The notes beneath the pieces are model-generated. The model was given only the letters and a program-made list of their open reading frames with translations, was not told where the DNA came from and made no database searches. From NCBI RefSeq assembly GCF_002999335.1, contig NW_020312207.1, forward strand, positions 1 through 43,631: 43,631 bases of DNA. Reading direction: 5' to 3'. The DNA is from Cyclospora cayetanensis (taxonomy: Eukaryota; Apicomplexa; Conoidasida; Eucoccidiorida; Eimeriidae). The stretch's first letter is position 1; each line of letters begins with the position of its first letter. Positions 21,419-33,506 of this stretch are shown here, one piece after another. The position numbers and the translations under genes are program-made.

Positions 21419-22310
21419 AATGCCCACCTGAGGCCTCAAGTTTACCACCGCATTTCCGCACTGGTGTCTCCTTGATCCCACGAACAGTTCTGCCGCTGCT
21501 GAGTCCATCAGGGCATGCCTGTGACCCGAATGCTATGAGGGAAATCCCAAGGTAACATTTTATAGCTTTTATGGCGCATAATTAAGGGTTGCGCAAGCTG
21601 ACTTGCGGTAGCCGATGTTGTGGTCGGTTGTGTAGCAAACTTTTAATTTTCCCGGCCGCCTACCACGCGCTGCAAGAGCTCGAGCAAGGTAACATGTTCT
21701 GAAGCCCTACAACGAAGCTATGGCTCTTGAATGTACATGAGGTGACGTTTCAAATGACTGTCGGCTGTGCAGTCAGCACAGGTGTACCATGGCATCCTGG
21801 GAAACAGGGCTATTATGAGAATTTCAGCAACGAAGTTATGCGTGTTTAGAGCCAGAGCCGTGGAAGTAACATGGGGCATGTATAAGTGATGTATATGCAC
21901 GGCACTGGCGATGAGTTTGCAACGAATTTTTCAGGCATGCAACGTTTTTCTGCATCAGTTCCTTCATGGTATGTGCAATGCAAGTGATCGGAGGAACATT
22001 TGGCTATGCGCATGAAGTATTGAACAGCCGTACCATTGTTCACTCCATAAATTTAGTGGGCCTAATAGGATACAAATGAGTTAGTAGTCTGGTCCTTTTT
22101 AATTAGTGCACTTCTGCTATGAGATCAGGTGCGCGTACACCTCATGGCATTAGCATCTGTTGCATGAGAGTATACCGCCACACACGCAACGAAGGGAGGC
22201 ACTTTTCGGCTAAATAGGTGAAGTTGTAGACCCTTCTGGACTTTTAAAAGTTCAGAGGGTTTTTCACCAGTATACTGCGACGCTACGCAGAACAACAGGA
22301 ACGCCGGAAG
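21419..22310. promoter_or_regulatory. Intergenic region upstream of the LCCL gene
   Basis: Contains the 3' end of the secreted-protein gene and the presumed promoter of the LCCL gene. Only short open frames are present, on both strands, and none is convincing. No motif was identified. Confidence 0.45.
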
Positions 22311-25300
22311 ATGATGGGCAGTGCAAGCTGCTGTTTCCTCTTGTTCCATGTGATAGTGTTTGTCATCACACAGCCTGCTGCTGAAGCGGCCTCAAAGTTT
22401 GAGCAGGCGAAAGCGTCTTCAACACAAGGGCCGGAGTTCGATGCATCTCAGGCTCTTCAGCCTGGTCCGTCATATTGGTGCAGCGCTGGGCATCATCCCG
22501 ACGATGAACAAGGTGCTAGTGTTATCAAATTTGCATATATTCTACTCATATGAAGTGTATTGTGCCTCTAGTTACGTGGAGCGCAACCATGGAAGCCCCA
22601 ACAGTTCTCCGTGGTTTACGAGTCGCATGGGCGTATTCCCCCGAGGTGGGTTAGCAGCGTGTGGATGTTCTTCTGGGCTGAGGATCTCATGCTTGCCATC
22701 AGCTGGTTCAAGTGTCAGTGTCTTCAGATGGTAGAAACTGGGTTGTTGCAAGCCCTTTCAAGAGAACCCCTAGTAATGACGGTGCGGCACATATGTACTC
22801 AGGACTTGAGTCATGAATCTAAAAGAAAGCAACTTCAGTGGCATTCAATGAGGACTTATTCTTTGACCATCCACACACTGTGAAAGCAGTCATGATAACA
22901 ATGCGGAAATGCCTACATGATTACTTCGGTATCAGCGAAATAACACCGATCGAAACAGGAGAGCCGCTGTTGATGATTGTCAGCGGAATTACGAGCAAAG
23001 AGGAGATGTGCCTCCAGGTGGGATCTCATTGTAGCCACACCGAATTGAGAATATCCGCTTATTCTGAAGGAGATAGGTAGAAGGTGGTGCATACAACAAG
23101 GAAGGCGCTCACGTTGTGCTGGATGCTTGCAGCCGAGCAATCGCAGCTGGTGATGGACGAGTGGGTTTGTTTACTGGTGTTCAAGTTTAGTCTCATGTTT
23201 GCATAGACATATCGCAGGAAATATGGGTCCACAACATGAACAACCAGATTGTATCCATGAGAAGCAACCCGAAAAAGTGTATCACGCTTCAGGATGGAAA
23301 GATCGAGGGTACAGCAAATTTTTTAGTGATCGGTGTTTCAACCCCAAGTACCACCGAACTTCATCTGCAGATAACGGTGTACTCGTATTAACCGACTGCA
23401 TCACGGCGCTCGAAGAGGGCGACGGCCGATCAACATGGACAGCCGAGCCGAATTCCCAGCTTCGTCTCGGGAAAGCAGGGTTTTATTGCATGACGCAGAA
23501 CAATGTACACGGCTCTGAACCGGGAACAGGAGACATCGCCACATCCTTTGGAGCCTCTGCCATGTGTGATAGTTCAGCCGGTGCAGGCCATGACCCTGCT
23601 ATGGCACTGGACCGAGATGTGAACACCTTTTGGGCTTCTGGATCGTTTCCTGATGCTGAAGAGCACCTCGTCGCTTTCGATATTAACCTGGGTAGGCGTG
23701 ATGATTCTCAGCGCAAACGCGAATCCGAATTTGCCACTTAACGCTATTTGCAATAGGAAAGGCCGCACGTCTTGCTGCTCTTCGTATCGACTGGGAATAT
23801 CCTGCCCTGGGTTACAAAGTGCAGGTCAGCACCGACGGGAAAGACTTCAGGTACGATTTCGGATAAAGCAGTTGTGTAATCCTCATCAGTAACAGCTGCT
23901 TGATTCAGCGATATGATAGAAACGGAGGCAAATCCCTCCAATGTGACGCTCGACATGCTGCCTGGGCCGACGGCTCAGCACGTGCGAATATTAATGACGC
24001 ATCCGCACACAACAAATGGGAAAGTGGGGGACGAATACGTGTATGGAATTCGAGAGGTCTTTGCTTTGGCTAGCCGCCTTGAAACCGGTGTGGCAGATTG
24101 CAAGGAAGCGGCAAACACGGATGACGCTCGAGACAAATATTTCCTGCTGCCTATTCATGAATTCGACTTGGAAATCGCCGAGAAAATGCAATCATTAGAG
24201 GAAGACGTCTTATCACGCTCGAAGACTCTGAGCAAAAAATCGAAGGAGCTCATGTCAGGAATGACAAGAGCTCACACTTGTGTGGCGGAAAAGGAGGAAT
24301 TCACCAAAAGAATTGAAGCATTGAAGGAAACTACATCTTCAGTTAAACGGGAACTCCTTACCCTATCCCATGGTTCGGCCGGTGTGGTACAGGAGCTTGG
24401 GTTTCTTCCAGGTACAGAGGGAGAAATCCCAGCAGTTGCGATTTAATATGAAATAAACTATGTTGCAGGCGATTCCCCAGACAATCCGGCTGAGGACTGT
24501 TTTGAGGCGAGAAACAGCGATCCTGATGCTCCGTCCGGGTTCTACTGGTAGGGGGAGAAAACAGTCAAACCACTTAGCACATTTCACAGACTTGGAACAC
24601 CCAGGATCCTTCCCCGCTGCGCGCCTCACCCCCTTCGAGCTTTTTGTGACATGAAGACCAATACTTCGATGTACTTTTGGAAGAATCATGGTGGTGGCGC
24701 AGGGAATAGCTCAAAAGTTCATTCTCTGTCGTCACTCCGTTTACGTTGCGCGGAGCATGGTCTGGAGCCGTTGGTGGTGAACTCCCCTGAGCAGCTTAGT
24801 GCCCTCCGCGTAGCGCTCAAGCAGATTGGCAAGTTCAGATCAATTGCAATGACAAAGCAGGAGGAGTACAAAATCTAAATCGCTGCAGGACTTAGCGATG
24901 AAGAGAATGGAGTTGTGCCTTTGGCGCAGGATGTGGGCTGCTTGGAAGGAAAGTGTACAGGCACATACATGGTACGTCATCATGACAAGATGCGAACTTC
25001 CACCTCCCAGGCAATCCTCTCATTCGCACAGGATCTTTTTTCCGGCGCGACGGACTTGACCTCTCTGCTGGGAGAAGGCGCAACTTCGAATGACAGCCCT
25101 GTTGTATCTCCCACAGTGGGTAAGCAATACCCATATTCACTTTGTATTTTGAAGAAAAATATTGCCAATGAACCTCATATAAAGGCCTACGTCTGCCTGG
25201 GGCACATACAACCTATTTCAACTTGGAGACAGCAAATATCGCGGCAGTAGTCTGCTCAACAAATGCAGTACAAGGACAGACGGCTCTGTAAGGTCATATC

Positions 25301-27991
25301 TGTCTTGCGTCTTTCACACTCCATTCCACTTCTGCTTCGTGTGGACGCTTCAGACCGCACATCGATATCGGTTGTGAAACCGTGGCCGCACAGCACCCCG
25401 CCTTTTTTGGCATAGCGAATGTGAGAAAGAGGGCTCATCCTTGTCGCCTCTACTTCAACAATAACTCTTTTGATCCAGACTAACGTGGTCGTCGAGTGCC
25501 CACCGGGTTGTGCCGACGCCGTGTCACTGTCTGTCTATGGCACTGATGGAGTTTACTCCGATTTGAGTTCCATCTGCAGATCAGCAATCCATGCTGGCGT
25601 AATAAAGTCTGGAGGGATTGTCAGCGTTTCCCTGGAAAGCAGCCTGCCGGCCTACCAGGGGTCAATCAGCAACGGGATCAAGTCTGAGCCTCTCAACACC
25701 CCCAATACAATTGAACTACGCAACGAAATCCAGGGGGCAGAACCTATTGCAGGACTGCCTAGCAAAAGACGGGGCAGAGTGACACGTAGCATTCGGATAG
25801 TACCTGTTGCAAAGGTAAGCAAGACAGAAAGGAAGCCGCTGCGCAGTCTGTGGCTGTTACAGTCCATGCATTCGTGTCACAGGACTGCCCAATAGAGAGC
25901 CTTTCGTCTCTCGCAACCTCCTTTCTAGAGCTCGAGTCCTACAGTCGACTGAGTTCTGCAACCACAGAGACACCACACGAAAAGGCCGAGGACGTCTTGA
26001 TTGATCCAGCGATTGCCGCGATGATGAACAACGTACTGCAAGCTATGGGTATGGGTATTGCTCCTTTCTTCTTATTGCACCGAATAGGATGCGGCAATGG
26101 ACCGTACAGATGAGGTGCATGGGCTCGACCCCGTATATGTCTTTGGGGCACAGAGCAGCGCTGCTGAAGCTGTTTCGAGCCTAGAGGAGGTTCTGAAGCC
26201 TGCTGATGTACTTCAGAAGAAAACATTTACCGAGACGAGCAACCTGTGTGTTTGATTTTTGCGTTCCGCATTGGGACTTATTCATCACTGGCTATTAAAA
26301 TAATCGACCATGTTGCAGGCTTCTGGAGGCCGAGGGTGTGGCATCCACCCTGCTGAACGCTTCAGGATCCGTTTCGAACAAACTGGATGGTCTGGTTTCT
26401 CAGCTGGAGAAAGTGGAACGGCAGCGGCTGAGTCAAATCGGATTCGAGTCCTTCGCCCTCAATTACACACGAGACGCTTTTCATGAGGTGTTTGAAGTGT
26501 TTGATAGTCTCAGAACGGCAGGTGGACCCAGCCACTGGGGATACGCGGAAAAAGAGTTAGATGGAAGGAAGATAACAATTGGGCAAACCTCTGATGTGAA
26601 AGGGAAGAGGCCGACCGACGGTACCTTTGCTTTTCTCAAGGGGCACAGTTTTTTCGATGGAGTTATTCATGCGGATTTCTATGTAAGAAGAATGAACACT
26701 CTTGTCTGCATCTGTCGCATTCTAGCCCCTTCCGCTTTCAGGCGTTTGACAAGGGAACAGTCGGAGTTGCATTCCGGCTGCGCGATCCCCAAAACACTTT
26801 TCTTCTTTGCTTTAATGGCGAACAAAACAGCATCCAGCTGTTCCGCGTAGAGGATGGGGAATCCTTTCTTCTGGCGCAAACAGAGGGAGTCCCCGCGTAC
26901 AGAGAGAGCGCCTGGAATCGCGTGCGGATTGAAATGCACCAAGGCCGCATAAAGGTTGCAGTCGAAGACACCACACAAATCTGGCAGTCATTGATTGAGT
27001 AAGCTCTATGAATATCTACTTGATTGTAGCCGATATGCATAATGAAGAACACCAACAGTGTTTTCGACGAGCGATTTCTCTCCGGGACAGTTGGTCTCTT
27101 TGTTTCGGGTGTAAAACGGGGGGTCTTCTTCGACGGCGTTCGAGTGGATGCAGCCGAATGCTCCTCAATTAAAAGCGAAGGAACTTCTACGGAAGAAGCC
27201 CAAGAGCGATTCCGCACCTCCAAACGCAAACGAATTCGCCACGATGTACAAGCGAGAATGCAGGTGCGAATTGGTTTCCGCCTTGTAGACCTGATGTAGC
27301 TCATGCGCTTCTGTTCGTTGGCAGGAAGGGGTAGGAAGGGGGCGCATACAGCTAACGAGTAAACCGCTGAAAGTGAGATCCCATGAAGCAGCCGTTCCCT
27401 GGTAAGGCCCATGATTTTGTACCCGCCTGTTCATGCTAACCGCGAACATTTTCTCTGACGTTTCAGGACAAGGTGTTTTCAAGCCGTTCATCCACTAGAA
27501 CGACAACAAGAGTGCTCTTTGATGGATCAAAACAACGAGACCGAGAAATGCGCAGCCAACTTTTGCACACGCTGCTGCAGCAACAGCACAGTGCTATTGG
27601 GAGCTGCAGAGCGACATCAGTGCTTACACCAATGCAGAAAAAACGAAACTCAGGCGACTGAACTGCGTGTACACGTTGACAAAATGCTGGAGGATTGCAC
27701 AGATGTGCAGGGAGACGGATTCGCCCACTGCAAACAGGTAACTACCGCTCACCAGGTTTCGTGACAGCTACCGACCCGTTAAATAATGATGATACGAAAT
27801 AGGGGGACGTCGCCTGTGAGCGGCAAGCCTGCGCGTTCTGCTGCGAAAGTAGTGACAAGGGAGAAGAACTGCGGGCAGAGTTGCTGGTGCACGTTCGGAA
27901 AAATAGAGCTAAGGAAATCAAGGCATGTCAACAGAACTGCCAAAATCTTGGTATATTGGATACATCAGTCCCTGCCGTCGTCTCAAACTGA
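22311..27991 (+). CDS. CCp1/CCp2-like LCCL, discoidin and ricin multidomain secreted protein
   Basis: Twenty exons: 22311-22512, 22572-22645, 22703-22781, 22839-23017, 23077-23160, 23218-23308, 23371-23691, 23757-23850, 23909-24411, 24469-24547, 24605-24832, 24896-25115, 25479-25814, 25847-26048, 26110-26245, 26319-26682, 26742-26998, 27059-27295, 27467-27737, 27803-27991. Phases are consistent for 1381 aa; the joins at 24832, 25115, 25814 and 27295 are tentative. Order: signal peptide, F5/8C discoidin (about 27-178), ricin-type trefoil (about 179-285, with CITLQDGKIE and LRLGKAGFYC), second discoidin (289-415), coiled coil (430-520), neurexin-collagen-like segment (CFEARNSDPDAPSGFYW, then CAPHPLRAFCDM, then VPLAQDVGCLEGKC), LCCL (ECPPGC, VYGTDGVYSDLSSICRSAIH), helices, LamG/levanase-like sandwich, Cys-rich C-terminus. 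This matches the Plasmodium CCp1/CCp2 architecture, proteins of sexual-stage parasites. No C-terminal anchor is visible, so it is probably secreted. Confidence 0.9.
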
Positions 27992-28247
27992 CGAACCAAA
28001 CACGTTCCATTCCGTTGCTATCTAACACCACTGCAACTGCGGTTTGATGGAAGGGCCATCAAATTGGGTGCCTTGAAATGCAACGGACAGCGGCAGAGGG
28101 CACTGGGGTCTAGACCTCTTTTGCCGTCAGGAAAAATTACGCATACAATAATAATGCTTTACGGCATTATTGCCACGTAAATACGTGGACTGTTCTTGTT
28201 TGTTTGCGCTTGCATATTGGTTTCCTTGATTCCTACGGGACGATGGG
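27992..28247. other. Tail-to-tail spacer of 256 bases
   Basis: The stop codon of the LCCL gene (+) and the stop codon of the PCI-domain gene (-) are only 256 bases apart, so their 3' UTRs almost certainly overlap or abut. No terminator-like motif was identified. Confidence 0.6.
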
Positions 28248-31200
28248 TCAAGAGGTGCGAGAGGTCTTAAGACTGGGGAACGGCTCCTGGTTGCTGAAGA
28301 CAATGACCATGTGTTCCCACGATATGTATCCCTGGCACAGAAATTGGGGGAAGCGCAATCAAGCATGCACATAAGCACACTGTGCAGCCTAGACGAGATG
28401 CAGAAGTGGAAACATTACACGCGAATGTGGTGAAAACGTGGTCCCGAAAAGAACAGCAAACTGCCTGACGCACTTTAATATATCCCATCCTGATGAGGTT
28501 GGCGCTAATGCAGGCCATCTGTACAGGAAAAAGCAAAGTGCATAAAAAGACCTGTATACTCCATAGAGGAACGCTACACAAACATCACTTTGCCTCATAT
28601 GCACGATGAAAACCTAGTTGCCCTTATCCGGCTTCCCACAGATGTAAGCGGATATACATTTTGCATGCGCAGATTCATGTACTTTGGATACACCAGTTGC
28701 GTACTATATGCGCAAGCCCTCTGAATGATGTTTTCAAATACGCCGGGGGGGAGCATTAGTCGAGAAAACAAGGCAAAAATGTATAGACAAACGCTCCTAT
28801 GGTCTAACAACTCTGCGAACCAACTATACATCTATACATGCGCGCAACAAAAACGTTGTAAACACATATTCGCTGCTTGACCAATCAATGTTCGCAGGGG
28901 AGCTACTGCCCATGACAGAGGAGCCTGTCAGAAGTCACACGTAGTAAAATGTGCATAAAATCCAATCTAGACAACCCGCTGCTGCCGCATCACACTCCTC
29001 ATGAGAAAAAAGGTCAGACGTGCGAAAATACATGGGCAAGAAAATGACAAACACGAAAGACACGCGCAAACGCAAAGACGATACGTATACGGTGATCTCG
29101 GCATACGCCACCTAGCTAGCCACCTTTTCCTAACCAGCCGAGAGGTGCCTATCTAGCCATGAGCATCGCTCACTTCGTCATCGTCGAAGAGATCATCGGT
29201 TTGCCACTTGATAGCGGCAGTAAAGACTTGGATTGGCACAATATTTGCCTTGGAGGCTAAACCTGATTTCACCCACCACTCCTTCCTGCAGCGAAAAAAC
29301 AGTATACCTAGGCGTACAATCGTAGAAACACATTGCTGAACAAGCTGTCTAACAATCAACAAATAAGAGATGCAAAACAATCGTTTAGAAATGGAGACGA
29401 CTAAGCAAATGGAAAACAAGCAATGGTGAGCAGGCCGTTGCTTTCGTCCTGGCAGCTCACAGGCTTTGAATATGACCCCCAAACTGTTGGCAAGCGATAC
29501 GAAAATCCCGAGTATTGCTGTGCATCTGATTAGTTCTCACATTCGTTTCATCATCGTGCGGAATACGATGAACTTCAGCCTCTCGATGCACAAAATGGTG
29601 CCGTGTTTTATGAAGATACTCTCGTTCTCTTCCTGGAGGAGAGCCAAAAATAACAGAACAAACGCATATACACATATGGAAATATCGAACTGGGGGAGAA
29701 AGCATTACAGAGTTGTGCCGGGGGCCACACAACAAATGCGCAAACGGCCTTTCTCTCCATGCAAGTTACAAGACCATAATATGCCTATCGATAGAGGCAG
29801 AGAGCTGTAATAGCCAGAGAGCATAAAAGTGCAGACTACGATACTCTAGTGCCGACAGCATTGAGGCACAAAAACTGTCCATTTTCTTCATATCGTTCGG
29901 CGAGTTAAAGTACTGATTCGTGAAAGAAACGAAGAGACAGGCAAAAGCATGCAGACCCACCATTGCCTTATCGAAAAGAGAAAGATTGCCGGTTTTCATT
30001 GCCTTGATGATGCCAAGGTAATGTGCCATCCTGAATCGCCACATGAACAATGCATTGAAGGCCGTCATCGGAAATCCTCTTTTTACAAGACTAAGTGAAG
30101 CGATAAGGCTGCCTGCGTTCCAGTTAATTATCGAAGAAGCACCACATTGGTCTGTGAACCCTAAACCCGTGAGAGAAATAGGAGGCAGCGCACGAAGAAC
30201 TGACAAGTGAGGCATCGAGGGAAAAGGCAGCAGACACAATCCTCACTGGTATTTCTGCAGCAACGCGGCGCTGGGAAGTTTTCCCAGACGAAGCCGTGCG
30301 GCAACAAGACATTCAAGGATGTTCCTGCGAAGACACAAGCAAGGAGGCATCCAATGACGCCGAAGAATAAAAGTGAGAACATTGCGATAAGCGTGAATTG
30401 GAAAAGAGCAGTCAGGCAGCATGAATGCGAGCAATCGTGCATATCTTTGTTGCCCTCGAACCGTTTCGACCGAACAGAGAGCGACACTGCAAGCCACGTA
30501 GACGGAAAAGATAAGTTCCGCTGTTGTTGTAGAGGGAACCCATTGGCAGAAACGCATGTGGCGCACTTGTATGTAGAACACGACTCGCTAAATCTACTGC
30601 TCACGCAAACGTGACGCCTGCTTGAACGTGTGCTCCCCTGTGAAGCTGACCCCCACGCATCGAGCAGGAGTGTAGATGAAGGCAGAGTGCAGCGTCCCTT
30701 CGCCACACAGCCTGTCCACTCTACTACCAAGAATCGCTCGCAAACCAAGTAGAGGGGAAAGCTCGACTAAAAGAGGAAAGCACGAAACAACTGCCAACTA
30801 ATAAAGTCGTGGATTCTCCCACCTGCGAACTCGCATCTTGAGGGATGGACAGTTTGAAAAGGCCCACACTAACTCGCTCTCCGACTGCAAAGAAAGCGGA
30901 GACAAGCGCACCAGGGAGGCTGCCACACTAAGCGCCAATACATAAGGTAAAGGCGAGAAGCATGAGAGTGTATCACTGTCGGCGCACAATCAAGTCAACC
31001 GCCTGCACGGCGTGCTATGCCTTTTGCGTGTCACGCGTTGCTGGATCAAGGGGAGTGAATGCATTCCTAGAGGGGTTGCCACTGCATGTGTGATGCCCCA
31101 GCTTCGACAGCGATAGTTTTGCTGCATTATCCCCCGAAATTCGCAGATAGAGGCAGACTCTTGGACTGCTCGCACACCTGCCGGACTGCTTCCCCCAGGA

Positions 31201-32661
31201 AACTCATACATGCAGAGCGCGCGTCTGTACACTCCGACTGAGCGCCTCGGAACCCCTCCCCTCCCCCCAATCGTAGTACCTGCTCAAACTGCTCTTGCTG
31301 CATGTAGAGGCGACCTAAATAGTAACGAAAGTTCACCATTGGTCCCCGAGGCGCATGGCTGAAGTTGATCTGCCTGCAGCAAAAAGAACTCGAGGTTGCA
31401 GCCTCGCACAGCCTTGGTGCTTGCCCTTAGAAGGCGAGGTAGCTTGTTGAGGAGTTTGGTCACAGGGTACAACGCAGGAGGTTCCCTGTTGAGCCACAAC
31501 TTGCGCTATAGCCGCTATAAATATGCCGTACAACTGCAGCACAGTACCGGCAGCAAGGCGTCTATGCTGACCGTGAGTCGCAGAGCTTCAGAAAGCCTGC
31601 AGCCATCTGCATGTTGCCGAGCTGCAGACATCGCTTGATGCTCTGGCCTAACAGCACGACGTAAGCCCCGTGTCTTCCTTCTTCGCCTCGAACCTTTCCC
31701 AGCTTAGGTCTGATTGCGTTGAGCACTTCTTTCGTGTACCGATTCTGCGCTTCCTCCGCTTCCGCCGCCCCCTCTGTTTCCTCCAACATCTCCTGACTGT
31801 CGTCTGTCGCTGCATCTGCAGCCAAGGCCGCTCTGTTCATGAGGTTGCAAAGAACCGCCAACCCAGGAACGAGCCAGCCGCAGCTCGCCGCGGGAACCTC
31901 CACGTACACATCCACATAGAGAGACAAGAGCAGCACGCACTGACGCACCACTTCCCCCCACTTGCATGTGCCACTCAGCTGTCTCAGACGCAGAAACTCG
32001 AGCAGCAGGCGCTTGAAAGCGGCCTCCGGAGCTGAAACGAGGCCTAGAGCCCGCAATTTGTTTTGCAAGATTGCACTCATCACGGTCTGCACACGAAAGC
32101 GCAAAGAGAAAGAGAGGCAGGCAACCGGCAGGACGGTAGGGCGAAGTCAGCGCCGTCATGAAACGAGACAGCATGCATACACCCAGGAGGTGCCCGATGC
32201 CGCTTGTTCATAAAATTCAAGAGCAGCTTGAATACGTTATGTGCGGGGAAACACCATGAGCCAAGCGAGCTGAAGGAAACGCCTTCGAAGAGAAATGCCA
32301 TCGGTCGGCTAAGGGGCTGTATCTGCATGCATGCTTTCCCTTGAAACGAAACAGATGCCAGGCATCGAGAGGGTCCCCCAAGCCGTGAGCGCTGTACCCT
32401 GGCTCTCTCTGAAATAAAAACCTAGAGACGCCACATTCCCATGCAGCAGCCCACAACTGCACCCCTTTCCCCTGAACTGACCTCTGGCATGTTCAGTATT
32501 TCGCTCTGAGGAATGATGCTATCCATCTCCTTGATGAGGTCGGAGAAGGCTTCGCCATTCTGATCCACCACAGCCTGAAGCATGCACTCTGCCCAGCCCT
32601 CCGTCTGCTGGTTTGAAGAGCGACTGCTCCGATGGACTCGACCCCGAGAAGCCAGCCGCAT
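28248..32661 (-). CDS. PCID2: PCI-domain protein PCID2/Thp1 (TREX-2 mRNA-export subunit)
   Basis: Nine exons on the - strand: 32661-32482, 32086-31572, 31373-31280, 30884-30823, 30108-29961, 29632-29541, 29285-29174, 28518-28474, 28331-28248. Every junction is GT-AG with matching phase; total 443 aa (human PCID2 399). Family hallmarks: VNFRYYLGRLYMQQEQFEQ (human [20 protein letters not shown]), SELVWAFSNCPSLKMRVR, TGNLSLFDKAM then ESIFIKHGTILCIERLKFIV (human [20 protein letters not shown]), VPIQVFTAAIKWQ, ACISANLIRMGYIKGYIS (human CILANLIYMGHVKGYIS) and EPFPSLKTS at the end (human NPFPPLSTV). In yeast and animals Thp1/PCID2 pairs with Sac3/GANP in TREX-2 at nuclear pores for mRNA export. Exon 8 is only 45 bases. 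The start is less certain: ATG 32661 gives a basic N-terminus, and an upstream exon is possible. Confidence 0.92.
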
Positions 32662-33506
32662 CGCCACAATAACACGCACTCTGGGGAGAGGCCGTGAAGA
32701 AAGAAGGAGAGGCAAAGGGCTGACAAACAAGCCGGATAGGATTGTCTAATACCAGGAGGAACGGAAGAAGACCCATGCAGTCCCTCTTAACGCTGCAATT
32801 GGTGGAACGGAAGGAGAGGTACGGTGCGCCAGAGGAAGTGGGAGAGAGGCGGCAGTAGCAGACGAACGGAAGTGTGGCTTGGCCATCACGAAGAGCTTTC
32901 CTTCTTGTTTATGTGTTGGAGAAGTGAGGAATAAACGAAATTGAGCCGCCGAAGGAGCTCTCGTGTCCTTCGAAATGTGAGGGTACCCTTTAGGAACCGA
33001 GCAGTGTATCTCGTCATGAACCACAGAGACAGCTCGGGCGTCTATATTGCTTGTAGCGCTCTGAATACGGAGCTCAGTATTCAAGTTCATGCATTCTTGC
33101 AATAACTTTCAGCAGTGGATCTTGGGGCTGGCCAGCGTTCTCCTGGGGCTGTCGGTGTCGGTGCTGCCTCTCTATATGCAAGAACGCATTGAAGGCAACA
33201 AAGGGAAGTTCATAAAGGGGATCGGTCGCCTCAGAGCCAGCGCTTTAATTTGAATCCCGCAGATTCACACAAAGCGTGCAGACATCACGGGTCAACTGTG
33301 CCGCTTGTCGGCTACGTTCAGCGCCTAGTGTTCAGGTTTTGTACCGGTGAGCTGCTGTCTCTGCTTTCTCACTGTTTTTCTTCATTTTGAGCGGCCACTT
33401 TGCCCCTTCCCACAGGCATCGCCAGGGTGGCCAGGGGACCTGCTGCAGTGTCGTGACAGCCGCAAATAGCTCCAACCTGTACCGATTCGCAGGACACCAT
33501 CTGCGA
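32662..33506. promoter_or_regulatory. Divergent intergenic region (PCID2 / YIF1)
   Basis: About 845 bases between the two proposed start codons, so it should contain both promoters. A possible splice acceptor and 5' exon for either gene may lie here (for example the - strand frame 32746-33102 or the + frame upstream of 33507), but neither could be supported. No core-promoter motif was identified. Confidence 0.4.

Noticed and set aside
30161..30748. 195-codon hydrophobic frame on the - strand
   Set aside because: Lies inside the PCID2 intron 30109-30822 and is not in phase with either flanking exon; no family resemblance.
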